35,318 nucleotides of DNA from an uncultured Colwellia sp. (lineage in GTDB: Bacteria > Pseudomonadota > Gammaproteobacteria > Enterobacterales > Alteromonadaceae): assembly GCA_913061365.1 (NCBI GenBank), contig CAJXUT010000008.1:1-35318 (forward strand), in the 5' to 3' direction. The number at the start of each line of letters is the position of its first letter. Position 1 is the first letter of the stretch. Shown piece by piece: positions 23,892-30,701 of the stretch. The translations under genes were made by a program, and so were the position numbers. The notes below the pieces were generated by a model. That model searched no databases and was not told the DNA's origin. It worked only from the letters and a program-made list of their open reading frames with translations.

Positions 23892-25354
23892 TACCACCCC
23901 CAAACCTCACAATAACAAACATAATCGCCGCTTTGGTTGCGGTACACATTCACAGTACCTAAAGTTTTATTTACTACGCGCAACTCATATTCATCATTTT
24001 CCCGCTTTATCTTTGCATCAAAGCGATACACGTTTACATAAACGCCCGACCCATTATCTGACTGCCTAGACAAGAACCCTTTAGCAACAACACCGCGAAT
24101 GGCCGAATACAACTCAACACTAATATCATCATCTAAAAGATATGAACCTGCCCTTGCAACGTTAACCTCACCTGTAAAATGTATTAGTGAACCGTCGACC
24201 CTTGTTTTCTTTGTCCCGTCAAACTTTTTTGAGGCACTAGAAAAAAAACCCTGCCAAGCAAAGGCTGGGTTTCCTGATATAGCATTCTGCTTGGCTGTAT
24301 CAAGCACGTTCACCGCTGACCCTGCCGCAATATTCAACATGTTATTTTCAAGCGTGGCAAGCGAATACGAACCCTCAGGAAAAAACACAGGTCTTTTCAT
24401 ATTTACATCATTGTAAATATTACTATTATGATAATAGACCTCTGAAAATGTCCCGTTGTAATTTGGCGAAACTGTTACAGAACTAACAAAATGACAACTG
24501 GCAAAATGACAGTATCTTGCATTTTCCTCTTTGATTTCAACTATTGACAGCTCGCAACCCGTAAACGTCACGCCATTAGAATTTAAAAGATGTATATCAC
24601 CTGCATAAACCTCACAGCCTGAAAAATTAAAAGCTGAAACCGTTATATTGTCTGTAAAAATATTTACTGTATTGTGATTAATTGTTAAACCAGAACAAAC
24701 ACCGTGCGCATCATTGGCACCGCCAACCAAATGCACCCCCGTTAAGTTATCGGTAACGGTTACGGCTGAATAATTATTATTACCCCCTTTAATCCGCAAA
24801 CCTGTATCATTGCCAAAAATAGAGCCTATCGCGGTTTTATTGTATTCTGAGCGCGTACCCTCATTTATACCCGTTACATTGTCTTTAATGACAAAATTAC
24901 TTAAATGATTTCCTTGGTGCCTATCAACACATTCATTACGCTGATAAGCATCACCCTTAAAATCTTTAATGGTTACGTTTTGGGTTTTTGTTTCAACCTT
25001 ACCTAACGCACTAACACCAATAACATTCGTACCTATGTCAGTTTTTCCATTACCAGTGTAATTTATCCCATCAGAAACAGACCTATTTCCATGCTTTAAC
25101 GCGATAACTGTTGCAGGTCTAACCTCTGCACCATAACCAAATATTGTTTGGTCATCTTGCAGCGTAATATCGGCTTTGTAATAATTACCGTCCTTTGGCT
25201 TAGGAACAAAGACCGATAAACCAGTCGCCACCGCCCTTGCGAATGCGGCAGTATTATCCTTTGAATTCCCGCTTGCTTTTGCGCCAAAATTAACAACATT
25301 AACGATGCTGTGCCTTGCATCTATTGCGGAAAGTGAAACCGAAGAGCTACTCAT
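23891..25354 (-). CDS. Pectate-lyase-like beta-helix spike (receptor-binding/depolymerase candidate)
   Basis: A 487-residue protein. Residues about 10-110 hold the start of a pectate-lyase-3/tailspike fold (IVNVVNFGAKASGNSKDNTAAFARAVATG, then YYKADITLQDDQTIFGYGAEVRP). A long repetitive right-handed beta-helix follows to about residue 340 (NNYSAVTVTDNLTGVHLVGG, NTVNIFTDNITVSAFNFSGCEVYAGDIHLLNSNGVTFTGCELS). The C-terminal part is beta-rich (VYRFDAKIKRENDEYELRVVNKTLGTVNVYRNQSG). In tailed phages such proteins are tailspikes that bind or cut surface polysaccharide. Here, in a tailless-virus operon and next to a probable vertex protein, it is most likely the vertex spike. Catalytic residues are not identifiable by eye. 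Confidence 0.75.
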   Translation of the reverse strand: MSSSSVSLSAIDARHSIVNVVNFGAKASGNSKDNTAAFARAVATGLSVFVPKPKDGNYYKADITLQDDQTIFGYGAEVRPATVIALKHGNRSVSDGINYTGNGKTDIGTNVIGVSALGKVETKTQNVTIKDFKGDAYQRNECVDRHQGNHLSNFVIKDNVTGINEGTRSEYNKTAIGSIFGNDTGLRIKGGNNNYSAVTVTDNLTGVHLVGGANDAHGVCSGLTINHNTVNIFTDNITVSAFNFSGCEVYAGDIHLLNSNGVTFTGCELSIVEIKEENARYCHFASCHFVSSVTVSPNYNGTFSEVYYHNSNIYNDVNMKRPVFFPEGSYSLATLENNMLNIAAGSAVNVLDTAKQNAISGNPAFAWQGFFSSASKKFDGTKKTRVDGSLIHFTGEVNVARAGSYLLDDDISVELYSAIRGVVAKGFLSRQSDNGSGVYVNVYRFDAKIKRENDEYELRVVNKTLGTVNVYRNQSGDYVCYCEVWGW

Positions 25355-25977
25355 TAAATTAACTCCAAAACATCGACAAAAACACTTGAGCCGCCCGCAT
25401 TAAACGCCCAAAGTTCTCCAGACGTGTCCATGTAATCCACCACTCCAACATCAAGATAACCACCACTTGAATCACTAACGGTATTATCACCACCCAATGA
25501 AACACCATTGAATTGGTCGCTTCGAATATTGATGCGGTTACTTTTGCGTGTACCTGCATCAAATAACTTAGTAGCAACATCAGGAAGGCATTCAACACGT
25601 GGTTTATGGGTGTTTGTTATTGCTGATAAAGTAGCAACCGTCCAAGCGCCTTGTTGCGCAACTGCACCAATCGTAAATGCTTCATCAAAATGCACTTCGA
25701 TAGGTGACGTATTAATTATTTCAGTGCGTGTTACTTGTGCTTTTTTACCGATAGCTGTACTTGTAATAACAAAATCAATAACGACCTGCTCATTAGTCAT
25801 GTTTTGCAATGTTATTTTAGGTCTATCACCAATGTTGATTTGGTCGCTCGTTTCCAGTGGTATATCTTCAAGCCCTTTAGCTGAAAGCTCAACAGAGCCG
25901 CTAAGACTTATTACCGTAAAAATACCACCGCTAGAATTTATGGTTTTCTTTTCATAGCCCGCTAATGTTAATTTCAT
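25354..25977 (-). CDS. Probable vertex (penton-like) protein
   Basis: A 207-residue, beta-rich protein without signal or membrane segment. The N-terminal half (TINSSGGIFTVISLSGSVELSAKG, KITLQNMTNEQVVIDFVIT) and the C-terminal half (RINIRSDQFNGVSLGGDNTVSDSSGGYLDVGVVDYMDTSGELWAFNAGGSSVFVDVLELI) look like two small beta-sandwich units. Proteins of this size next to the spike gene form five-fold vertices in tailless viruses with double jelly-roll capsids. It is coupled to both neighbours by TAATG junctions. I cannot name a family; the role is inferred from composition and place. Confidence 0.5.
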   Translation of the reverse strand: MKLTLAGYEKKTINSSGGIFTVISLSGSVELSAKGLEDIPLETSDQINIGDRPKITLQNMTNEQVVIDFVITSTAIGKKAQVTRTEIINTSPIEVHFDEAFTIGAVAQQGAWTVATLSAITNTHKPRVECLPDVATKLFDAGTRKSNRINIRSDQFNGVSLGGDNTVSDSSGGYLDVGVVDYMDTSGELWAFNAGGSSVFVDVLELI

Positions 25978-26363
25978 TATTTAGCTGCCTTTTTTTTATC
26001 GTTCGACATATTTGAGGAAACAACGACCGCAAGCACTATCGCGCCCACAATACTAATACCCGCTAAATAGATTGTTTTAGTTGTTTTTAAATCACCCGTT
26101 TTAATTTCTGTCGCTAAATCTTGGACTGAATCAATCGCCTTATTACTAATCGTTGAGACTCGCTCATTTGCATTACCTGCAAACTCTAGCGCGTCCGAGC
26201 TGATTTCTTCTATTGCGCCAAAACTTAACGCGATTGCGTCATGGTCAGTTAATACAAGTGAATTTCCATCACTCGCCGTTATCTGTACACCCGATTCATT
26301 ACTGGCGTTATTGGTTTCCGTTAACGTTTGATTGGTTGTTGCGCTTTTTGAACTGCCGCCCAT
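25977..26363 (-). CDS. Virion membrane protein candidate with C-terminal helix
   Basis: A 128-residue protein. The Gly/Ser/Thr/Asn-rich N terminus (MGGSSKSATTNQTLTETNNASNESG) precedes a middle alpha-helical part (LSFGAIEEISSDALEFAGNANERVSTISNKAIDSVQDLATEIK). The C-terminal membrane helix is TIYLAGISIVGAIVLAVVVSS, followed by a lysine-rich end. The MGG start recurs in two other genes of the element (26910 and 30701). The design, soluble part first and anchor last, suits a protein that sits in the internal membrane and contacts the capsid shell. Function unknown. Confidence 0.65.
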   Translation of the reverse strand: MGGSSKSATTNQTLTETNNASNESGVQITASDGNSLVLTDHDAIALSFGAIEEISSDALEFAGNANERVSTISNKAIDSVQDLATEIKTGDLKTTKTIYLAGISIVGAIVLAVVVSSNMSNDKKKAAK

Positions 26364-26716
26364 TAGAGGGTTCTCCTAAAAATACTCTCGACAAACTCAA
26401 AGTCTTGTCTGATTAATTTTAATATTGCGGGTCGTTTTGTATGAAAACGAATTGAAGAAAAGCCGCTATTTTTAACGGCTTGAATAACACCTGTAATAAT
26501 TTCGCCCAAGTTTTCACCCTCAAAACAACACACAACAAGCTCTTTGTTTTCGGCGCGGGTTAGCATATAAGCCTGACCCTTTTGCAATCTCCAACATTGA
26601 GCTATACCGCTATCGCATTGCTTTTTAAGTGCCACACCATCATCACCAACCGATTTTGATAAATATGGCGCAGCTTGGGCGAATGTTATTTTTTCAGCTA
26701 TTACTTTTTCTTCCAC
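26363..26716 (-). CDS. Small GNAT-like-fold protein, unknown function
   Basis: GTG at 26716, eight bases after GGTGGA, is the most likely start; the track ORF runs back over the preceding gene. The 117 residues (VEEKVIAEKITFAQAAPYLSKSVG on) have an alternating alpha/beta pattern with ELVVCCFEGENLGEIITGVIQAVKNSGFSSIRFHTKRPAILKLIRQDFEFVESIFRR, like the strand-helix-strand end of an acetyltransferase fold. No acetyl-CoA loop is obvious, so enzymatic activity is doubtful. Soluble, no membrane helix, embedded between virion membrane protein genes. Confidence 0.55.
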   Translation of the reverse strand: MEEKVIAEKITFAQAAPYLSKSVGDDGVALKKQCDSGIAQCWRLQKGQAYMLTRAENKELVVCCFEGENLGEIITGVIQAVKNSGFSSIRFHTKRPAILKLIRQDFEFVESIFRRTL

Positions 26717-26910
26717 ACGTAAATTCCACCAATAACCGCGATTGAGATAACAGAAAGCCCCGTGACCCACGGCGGCATTGATATGCCTTTGTTGATATTT
26801 AACCCGCCTTGCGTTGCATTGGTGGTTGAGTAAACATCGCCCGAAGTGGCAGAGCTACCCATATCGGCAGATAAACCACCGCCACCCGTAAGGCTTGCCA
26901 TGCCGCCCAT
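26701..26910 (-). CDS. Gly/Ser-rich single-helix virion membrane protein candidate
   Basis: 69 residues: MGGMASLTGGGGLSADMGSSATSGDVYSTTN, a flexible glycine- and serine-rich half, then the membrane helix PWVTGLSVISIAVIGGIYVW and a KKK end. TAATG junction with the upstream gene and a 16-base overlap with the downstream one. Similar in plan to small internal-membrane proteins of PM2-like viruses, but no specific homologue is claimed. Confidence 0.65.
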   Translation of the reverse strand: MGGMASLTGGGGLSADMGSSATSGDVYSTTNATQGGLNINKGISMPPWVTGLSVISIAVIGGIYVWKKK

Positions 26911-27215
26911 TATTTGACAGCCTTATAAACAACACCCGCAACCAACAATCCACCAAAACCAATCGCTGAATACAAGCCGATTTTTTTATAATTGATATTT
27001 ATTGAGTCGTTAACAACAATTGTCTCCCCTGCTTGCGTTTCACCGCGTTCAGGTTGGTAGATTGTGTCAGTATTGCCATTGGCATAATTGACGGGCTTTA
27101 TCGTTTCACGACTAGATTCGCTAAACTTGGCATTTACATAAGTATTAGCCAAGCCCACGAACGCATCAAAATAGCCGCCGTTATCTTCTTGTGATTTCTC
27201 AACAATAGATTCCAT
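26910..27215 (-). CDS. Membrane-anchored virion protein candidate
   Basis: 101 residues starting MESIVEKSQEDNGGYFDAFVGLANTYVNAKF, a polar, glycine-poor middle (NYANGNTDTIYQPERGETQAGETIVVNDSININYK) and a C-terminal helix IGLYSAIGFGGLLVAGVVYKAVK. It begins 10 bases after the capsid gene, with the ribosome site AAGGGG, and ends in a TAATG junction. Its place directly behind the capsid gene suggests a structural role between shell and membrane. Function unknown. Confidence 0.65.
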   Translation of the reverse strand: MESIVEKSQEDNGGYFDAFVGLANTYVNAKFSESSRETIKPVNYANGNTDTIYQPERGETQAGETIVVNDSININYKKIGLYSAIGFGGLLVAGVVYKAVK

Positions 27216-27225
27216 GCGTTACCCC

Positions 27226-28035
27226 TTAAGCAGCTTCAAGCACTTCAAATAACACAGGAATGTTACCCGCAGCACTAACTGTTGGCTTTATCTCGAAAGA
27301 CTTACCCGCCGTTTGTAATGAATCCATCAAGTTAAAGCCAGACGCGATAGCATCAAAGTGCATGTAGCCCGCTTGCTTGTTTCGCTTAAAACGACTTAAC
27401 ATCAAATCATTTTGTGCTGTACTCATATTCCAACGTTCTAAGCGGTTATGCTTAATCGTTAAGTTGGTAATATTGGCTGTTTTCATGTGCATACGCTGAA
27501 TGCGTGGACCGCGTGAAAAAGTACTAAAGTTATTTAAACCCGTGGCGCTTGCATCAATATCAAGTACATATTTACGCGGGACATAAACGCGTTGCTCTAA
27601 AGCGCCACCGATTTCTAATCGACCACGTTGACGAATAAAGCCCGCGATTTCTGGCGAATCACCATCGTTGGTTTGCTGTGCAGTAGCGGCAGCAATTTTT
27701 AAGGTAAGCGTTAATTTATCTTGTGCAGTAGTTACAAGACCCGTTAGATTTTGACCGTCTTCTGTGCGACCTGTTAAATCATCAAATGGCACAATGAAAA
27801 TACCCGCCGCGATTGCATCAGGGTTTTTGTACGCTTCAATCATGCGTAAATCTTCACCCGTTAAATCGTAAATTACATCGCCATTAAGCTTTAATTGTGC
27901 TTGTAATAATTGGTCATTATCCATATTGGTCATTAAGACGATATCAGATAAGACCGCGCCCGTTTCGATGTGCATAGTGGTTTTACCCGCCCATACAATA
28001 GAAACATTATCGAGTTGTTGATTAGTATGGCGCAT
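27226..28035 (-). CDS. Major capsid protein, P2-type double jelly-roll
   Basis: ATG at 28035, eight bases after AGGTGG, gives 269 residues, the same length I recall for the P2 capsid protein of phage PM2. The N-terminal jelly-roll reads IETGAVLSDIVLMTNMDNDQLLQAQLKLNGDVIYDLTGEDLRMIE with PFDDLTGRTEDGQNLTGLVTTAQDKLTLTLKIA. The second half is YVLDIDASATGLNNFSTFSRGPRIQRMHMKTANITNLTIKHNRLERWNMSTAQNDLML, with the end HFDAIASGFNLMDSLQTAGKSFEIKPTVSAAGNIPVLFEVLE. This order of motifs is that of the viral coat protein P2 family. No HK97-type features are seen. It would form the trimeric capsomers of an icosahedral tailless capsid. The start of the coupled late gene order is here. Confidence 0.85.
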   Translation of the reverse strand: MRHTNQQLDNVSIVWAGKTTMHIETGAVLSDIVLMTNMDNDQLLQAQLKLNGDVIYDLTGEDLRMIEAYKNPDAIAAGIFIVPFDDLTGRTEDGQNLTGLVTTAQDKLTLTLKIAAATAQQTNDGDSPEIAGFIRQRGRLEIGGALEQRVYVPRKYVLDIDASATGLNNFSTFSRGPRIQRMHMKTANITNLTIKHNRLERWNMSTAQNDLMLSRFKRNKQAGYMHFDAIASGFNLMDSLQTAGKSFEIKPTVSAAGNIPVLFEVLEAA

Positions 28036-28036
28036 A

Positions 28037-28147
28037 TTATTTACCACCTAAGAATTTAACAGCGTCAACGTTATTTGATGCGTAAACAACCGCACCAGAT
28101 ACCGCAACGGCAATAAGGGCAGATAGCCCAATAGTTTTGTAGTTCAT
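28037..28147 (-). CDS. 36-residue single-helix peptide upstream of the capsid gene
   Basis: Not in the track. MNYKTIGLSALIAVAVSGAVVYASNNVDAVKFLGGK: one hydrophobic helix with a short tail. The ATG lies after AAGGGTTCGACT and the stop falls one base before the capsid ATG, so both are read as a unit. It is the first gene of the late operon. A virion membrane peptide is likely. Confidence 0.6.
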   Translation of the reverse strand: MNYKTIGLSALIAVAVSGAVVYASNNVDAVKFLGGK

Positions 28148-28268
28148 AGTCGAACCCTTATTAAAAATGAATGTATAAATCGGTTTTGAGTAGAACAAAT
28201 GATTCCAAATTGATTCAACAAGTATTCGGAAACGATTCGGAATTGCATTTTTAAAATCAAGGCAATAA
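28148..28268 (-). promoter_or_regulatory. Candidate late-operon promoter with ATTCGGAA repeats
   Basis: A TATACA box (minus strand, 28172-28177) is the best -10, with no convincing -35. Two copies of ATTCGGAA lie at 28224 and 28235, 11 bp apart, about 50-65 bases upstream of it. A third copy is at 28301, beyond the terminator. Spacing by one helical turn suggests a regulator binding site that activates capsid gene expression. Confidence 0.4.
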
Positions 28269-28292
28269 AAAACCGCGCAATTGCGCGGTTTT
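28269..28292 (-). terminator. Terminator after the packaging ATPase gene
   Basis: Perfect 24-base palindrome AAAACCGCGCAATTGCGCGGTTTT followed on the minus strand by more T residues. It separates the early/replication transcript from the capsid operon. Confidence 0.9.
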
Positions 28293-28311
28293 AAAGGGTT
28301 ATTCGGAAATA

Positions 28312-29130
28312 CTAACTTACTACTTTATAGCTGCCATTTTTATCAATTTCTTTTTGCTCAACACTCCAGTTTTTAGTTAAATAATTAGATTGTGGTACAT
28401 AAGCGGCCATTTTTTCAAACGTGCCACCCGCCTCACTGTAAAGATAATGTACTTTTGTTCTGACTATTTCGTCTAACTGTTCGGCAAACATTGAAAGCTT
28501 GACGTTTCTATGACCTAAATCAATGACATCAACAGCACGACAACCTAACTCTTTAATAACGCGGTTTTGGTCATTTAAGCCGCCTTGAGCACCTATCACT
28601 TTAATAGGTGAATTATTCCAAATAGTTTTTGGCACTTCTGCACTACGCTGAAAAATAGCAATAGCTCGTAGGCCAAATTTACGGCCACCCGTCCAAATTT
28701 TACCAATGATACTTTCATCTTTTTGGTTGCTTTCTGAGTACTCGCCGAACTCTTCAAAAACAGTGTATAAAATACGATTACCATCAGCCGCAGCCCACGC
28801 AAGCGAACCAAACCAATGTGCCTCTTTAATCAATGATTTTTTACGCTCTTTTTCACTGTTACCCGTTAACTTTGGCGTATAAGCCAAAATAAACGGCTTA
28901 CCCGTAGCCCATGCTTTTTGAAATATTTTTGCAAAGTTCATGCGAGTTTTATATTGATAAACCTTGCGACCTGCTAGTTTTTTATATTCACCATGCGGGT
29001 CAAAAATAATAACGGGATATTTTGCAGGGATAATGCCTAGCGCATTCATGGCAACACCTTTGCCGCCACCCGTCATACAACAAACACTTGTGTGTTTTGC
29101 ATTTCTCGCAGTGTTAGCATTTATCGCCAC
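28312..29130 (-). CDS. FtsK/HerA-like genome-packaging ATPase
   Basis: A 272-residue ATPase starting at a GTG after AGGTGA. The P-loop region SVCCMTGGGKGVAMNALG (Lys24) precedes VIIFDPHGEYKKLAGRKVYQY, a DPxGE signature of the HerA/FtsK superfamily. The Walker B-like strand is RILYTVFEEFGEYS, followed by GRKFGLRAIAIFQRSAEVPKTIWNNSPIKVIGAQ, with an arginine-finger-like region. The P-loop is unusual: Gly in place of the normal Ser/Thr after Lys24, and Cys where the first Gly is expected. In tailless membrane-containing viruses, enzymes of this class pump DNA into the preformed capsid. It is the last gene before the terminator at 28269. Confidence 0.8.
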   Translation of the reverse strand: MAINANTARNAKHTSVCCMTGGGKGVAMNALGIIPAKYPVIIFDPHGEYKKLAGRKVYQYKTRMNFAKIFQKAWATGKPFILAYTPKLTGNSEKERKKSLIKEAHWFGSLAWAAADGNRILYTVFEEFGEYSESNQKDESIIGKIWTGGRKFGLRAIAIFQRSAEVPKTIWNNSPIKVIGAQGGLNDQNRVIKELGCRAVDVIDLGHRNVKLSMFAEQLDEIVRTKVHYLYSEAGGTFEKMAAYVPQSNYLTKNWSVEQKEIDKNGSYKVVS

Positions 29131-29659
29131 TAGTCATCACCTCGCTTGTTTTCTCATTATTGACTTGTAACCAAATAGGTAAACCCGCAACACCAACACC
29201 GACCGCAGCCATTACTTCAGGAATCCAAGAATCCAAATCGACACCATCAGGGTTTACATTTATTTTAGGCTTGTATTTTTGAATAAGCGGCGCAGTTAAC
29301 ACAGCAAAAATAGTGGTCGGCATTTCACCAATCACAATTTCCTTACCTGTTAACTCACTGGCTATTTTTGTTATTTGACCGAGGCCCGCAATAGCAATAC
29401 CCATTGCTTGCTCAGCACTAACTTTTGTTTGTGCTTGCTCTTCATTGCTCGAATGCTCGCTTTTTTCTTTCTGCTCGCTTTCTGCTTGCGTGGCGGTTGC
29501 CTCGCCTAGAATATCGTCTAATTCGGAATTATCCACGCTATACATGGGAATACTGTCATTATTGCTTTCGGAATTTTCCAAAATCATATTCGAAACTTCT
29601 TCGGACCTTTTCAAACGCAAAACGCCACGGCTTTGATTATTTTCACTGGCTTGTTCCAA
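29114..29659 (-). CDS. Acidic protein with a C-terminal membrane segment
   Basis: 181 residues, TTG start after GGGGTAG. The N-terminal half is acidic and low-complexity (ENSESNNDSIPMYSVDNSELDDILGEATATQAESEQKEKSEHSSNEEQ), the middle is helical (AEQAMGIAIAGLGQITKIASELTGKEIVIGEMPTTIFAVLTAPLIQKY), and a hydrophobic segment follows near the end (PEVMAAVGVGVAGLPIWLQV). It overlaps the ATPase start by 17 bases, so they may function together, for instance as membrane anchor of the packaging enzyme. That is inference; no family recognised. Confidence 0.65.
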   Translation of the reverse strand: MEQASENNQSRGVLRLKRSEEVSNMILENSESNNDSIPMYSVDNSELDDILGEATATQAESEQKEKSEHSSNEEQAQTKVSAEQAMGIAIAGLGQITKIASELTGKEIVIGEMPTTIFAVLTAPLIQKYKPKINVNPDGVDLDSWIPEVMAAVGVGVAGLPIWLQVNNEKTSEVMTSGDKC

Positions 29660-29662
29660 AAT

Positions 29663-30070
29663 CTACCCCTTTAATTTACTTAACTGATAAACGCCACCAC
29701 CAAAAACAGCAGCACCAAAAACACCTAGTGCTATTTTTAAAAAACCACCTCGCTTTGGTGATTCTGTCTCGAATTCTTCACTTTCAACCTTAATGCCTGA
29801 TTCCAAATTTTCAGGTAAATCGTTTTGCTCAGGCTTAAAATCACCCGCTTGCTTGTCTTGCGTGTTTTTACTGGAATTATTCGGAATTGATTTAAAGAAT
29901 TCACCCTTAACGCCAATATCTTCTTTTGCTTGCGCCTGAATCTCATTGGCTACATCTGTATTAACAAGACTGCCGCATTTATTAACGCAATGGATATACG
30001 CTAATTTCTTGCCGTTTTTTCTATGCCGAACTTCGGCAATTCGCCCACAACTACATATAGTTTGTAACAT
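29663..30070 (-). CDS. Zinc-ribbon protein with C-terminal membrane helix
   Basis: 135 residues. A small zinc ribbon at the N terminus (MLQTICSCGRIAEVRHRKNGKKLAYIHCVNKCGSLVN: C-x-C, then C-x3-C) is followed by a long polar linker (QAKEDIGVKGEFFKSIPNNSSKNTQDK to EETESPKRGG region) and a C-terminal helix IALGVFGAAVFGGGVYQL. A nucleic-acid-binding head tethered to the membrane would suit a DNA-packaging or genome-anchoring role. Three bases separate it from the 61-residue gene upstream. Function unknown. Confidence 0.65.
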   Translation of the reverse strand: MLQTICSCGRIAEVRHRKNGKKLAYIHCVNKCGSLVNTDVANEIQAQAKEDIGVKGEFFKSIPNNSSKNTQDKQAGDFKPEQNDLPENLESGIKVESEEFETESPKRGGFLKIALGVFGAAVFGGGVYQLSKLKG

Positions 30071-30073
30071 GGT

Positions 30074-30259
30074 TTAAGTCTCCTTATTCGACTTTTGGAA
30101 TTTTGCGACCATTGGTGGTATTTTTGCCATAAAAGCAATAAACCCAAAAACAGCCATAATAAAAATATAACTTTGAAATAATATAAAGAAAGCACCGCCC
30201 ACTATTACACCAAGCGCAAATACAAAGGCGAAAGCATAAAGTAGATTAGTGTTTTTCAT
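30074..30259 (-). CDS. 61-residue two-helix membrane protein
   Basis: MKNTNLLYAFAFVFALGVIVGGAFFILFQSYIFIMAVFGFIAFMAKIPPMVAKFQKSNKET: two adjacent hydrophobic helices and a basic tail. It follows the 62-residue gene with no gap. Could be a virion membrane protein; no family recognised. Confidence 0.62.
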   Translation of the reverse strand: MKNTNLLYAFAFVFALGVIVGGAFFILFQSYIFIMAVFGFIAFMAKIPPMVAKFQKSNKET

Positions 30260-30448
30260 TTAGTTTATTTCAACTTTTACTTCGGCTTTTTCGCCATTTT
30301 CATCAACTAAGTTTTGACCAATATCAATACCGACTGCCAACCCTTCGGCAACACCTTCTTTTTGACCATCTTCACGACCTGTTACATAAATTATTGCGCC
30401 ACTGATAGCACCCATTGCTGTCGCCCATAAAACATTTATATTTTTCAT
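30260..30448 (-). CDS. 62-residue small membrane protein
   Basis: MKNINVLWATAMGAISGAIIYVTGREDGQKEGVAEGLAVGIDIGQNLVDENGEKAEVKVEIN: one N-terminal helix followed by an acidic soluble tail. It starts MKN like the next gene, MKNTNLLYA, which may reflect an old duplication or only shared start context. Start is four bases after the previous stop. Function unknown. Confidence 0.62.
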   Translation of the reverse strand: MKNINVLWATAMGAISGAIIYVTGREDGQKEGVAEGLAVGIDIGQNLVDENGEKAEVKVEIN

Positions 30449-30452
30449 TTTT

Positions 30453-30701
30453 TCACCTTTTATTTTTTAACTTTAAGATTATTTTTCCGTTCTTTTTCCG
30501 GGCTTTTGATGTGAAGCCGTTTTTAATTAATTGCACCTGATAATTATCAATCGTCTGGTTTTTATCAAGCTCATTCAATGCCATTTCAAAGTCATTTTTT
30601 GGCTTGTTATATGGCTTTTCTTCCATATCAAAAGATAGTGATACTTCTTTTTTATTTGTACTATTATCAACTGTCGTTGACCTAGAAGAACAACCACCCA
30701 T
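30453..30701 (-). CDS. 82-residue protein with MGG start, unknown function
   Basis: The correct start is the ATG at 30701, which shares its A with the Rep stop (TAATG); the track start lies within rep. MGGCSSRSTTVDNSTNKKEVSLSFDMEEKPYNKPKNDF, then a helix (FEMALNELDKNQTIDNYQVQLIKNGF) and a basic end (KARKKNGKIILKLKNKR). No membrane helix. The MGG-Ser/Thr-rich start is shared with two virion protein candidates. The charged helix-basic tail may bind nucleic acid. Confidence 0.6.
   Translation of the reverse strand: MGGCSSRSTTVDNSTNKKEVSLSFDMEEKPYNKPKNDFEMALNELDKNQTIDNYQVQLIKNGFTSKARKKNGKIILKLKNKR

Noticed and set aside
24099-24416. 105-residue plus-strand ORF within the spike gene
   Set aside because: Antisense to the beta-helix gene; no start signal.
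26363-26716. Functional acetyltransferase in the prophage
   Set aside because: The sequence only resembles the end of a GNAT fold; the acetyl-CoA binding loop was not found, so no enzymatic call is made.
28312-29130. Possible filamentous-phage (Zot-like) ATPase and hence an inovirus-type element
   Set aside because: The DPHGE motif, presence of a P2-type capsid gene, spike and murein hydrolase, and absence of small secreted coat proteins with inovirus pattern and of a pIII/pIV-like gene do not fit a filamentous phage.
29425-29793. Plus-strand ORF of 122 residues in the prophage
   Set aside because: Antisense to two minus-strand genes with consistent ribosome sites; residue composition is rich in His/Leu/Arg as in shadow frames.
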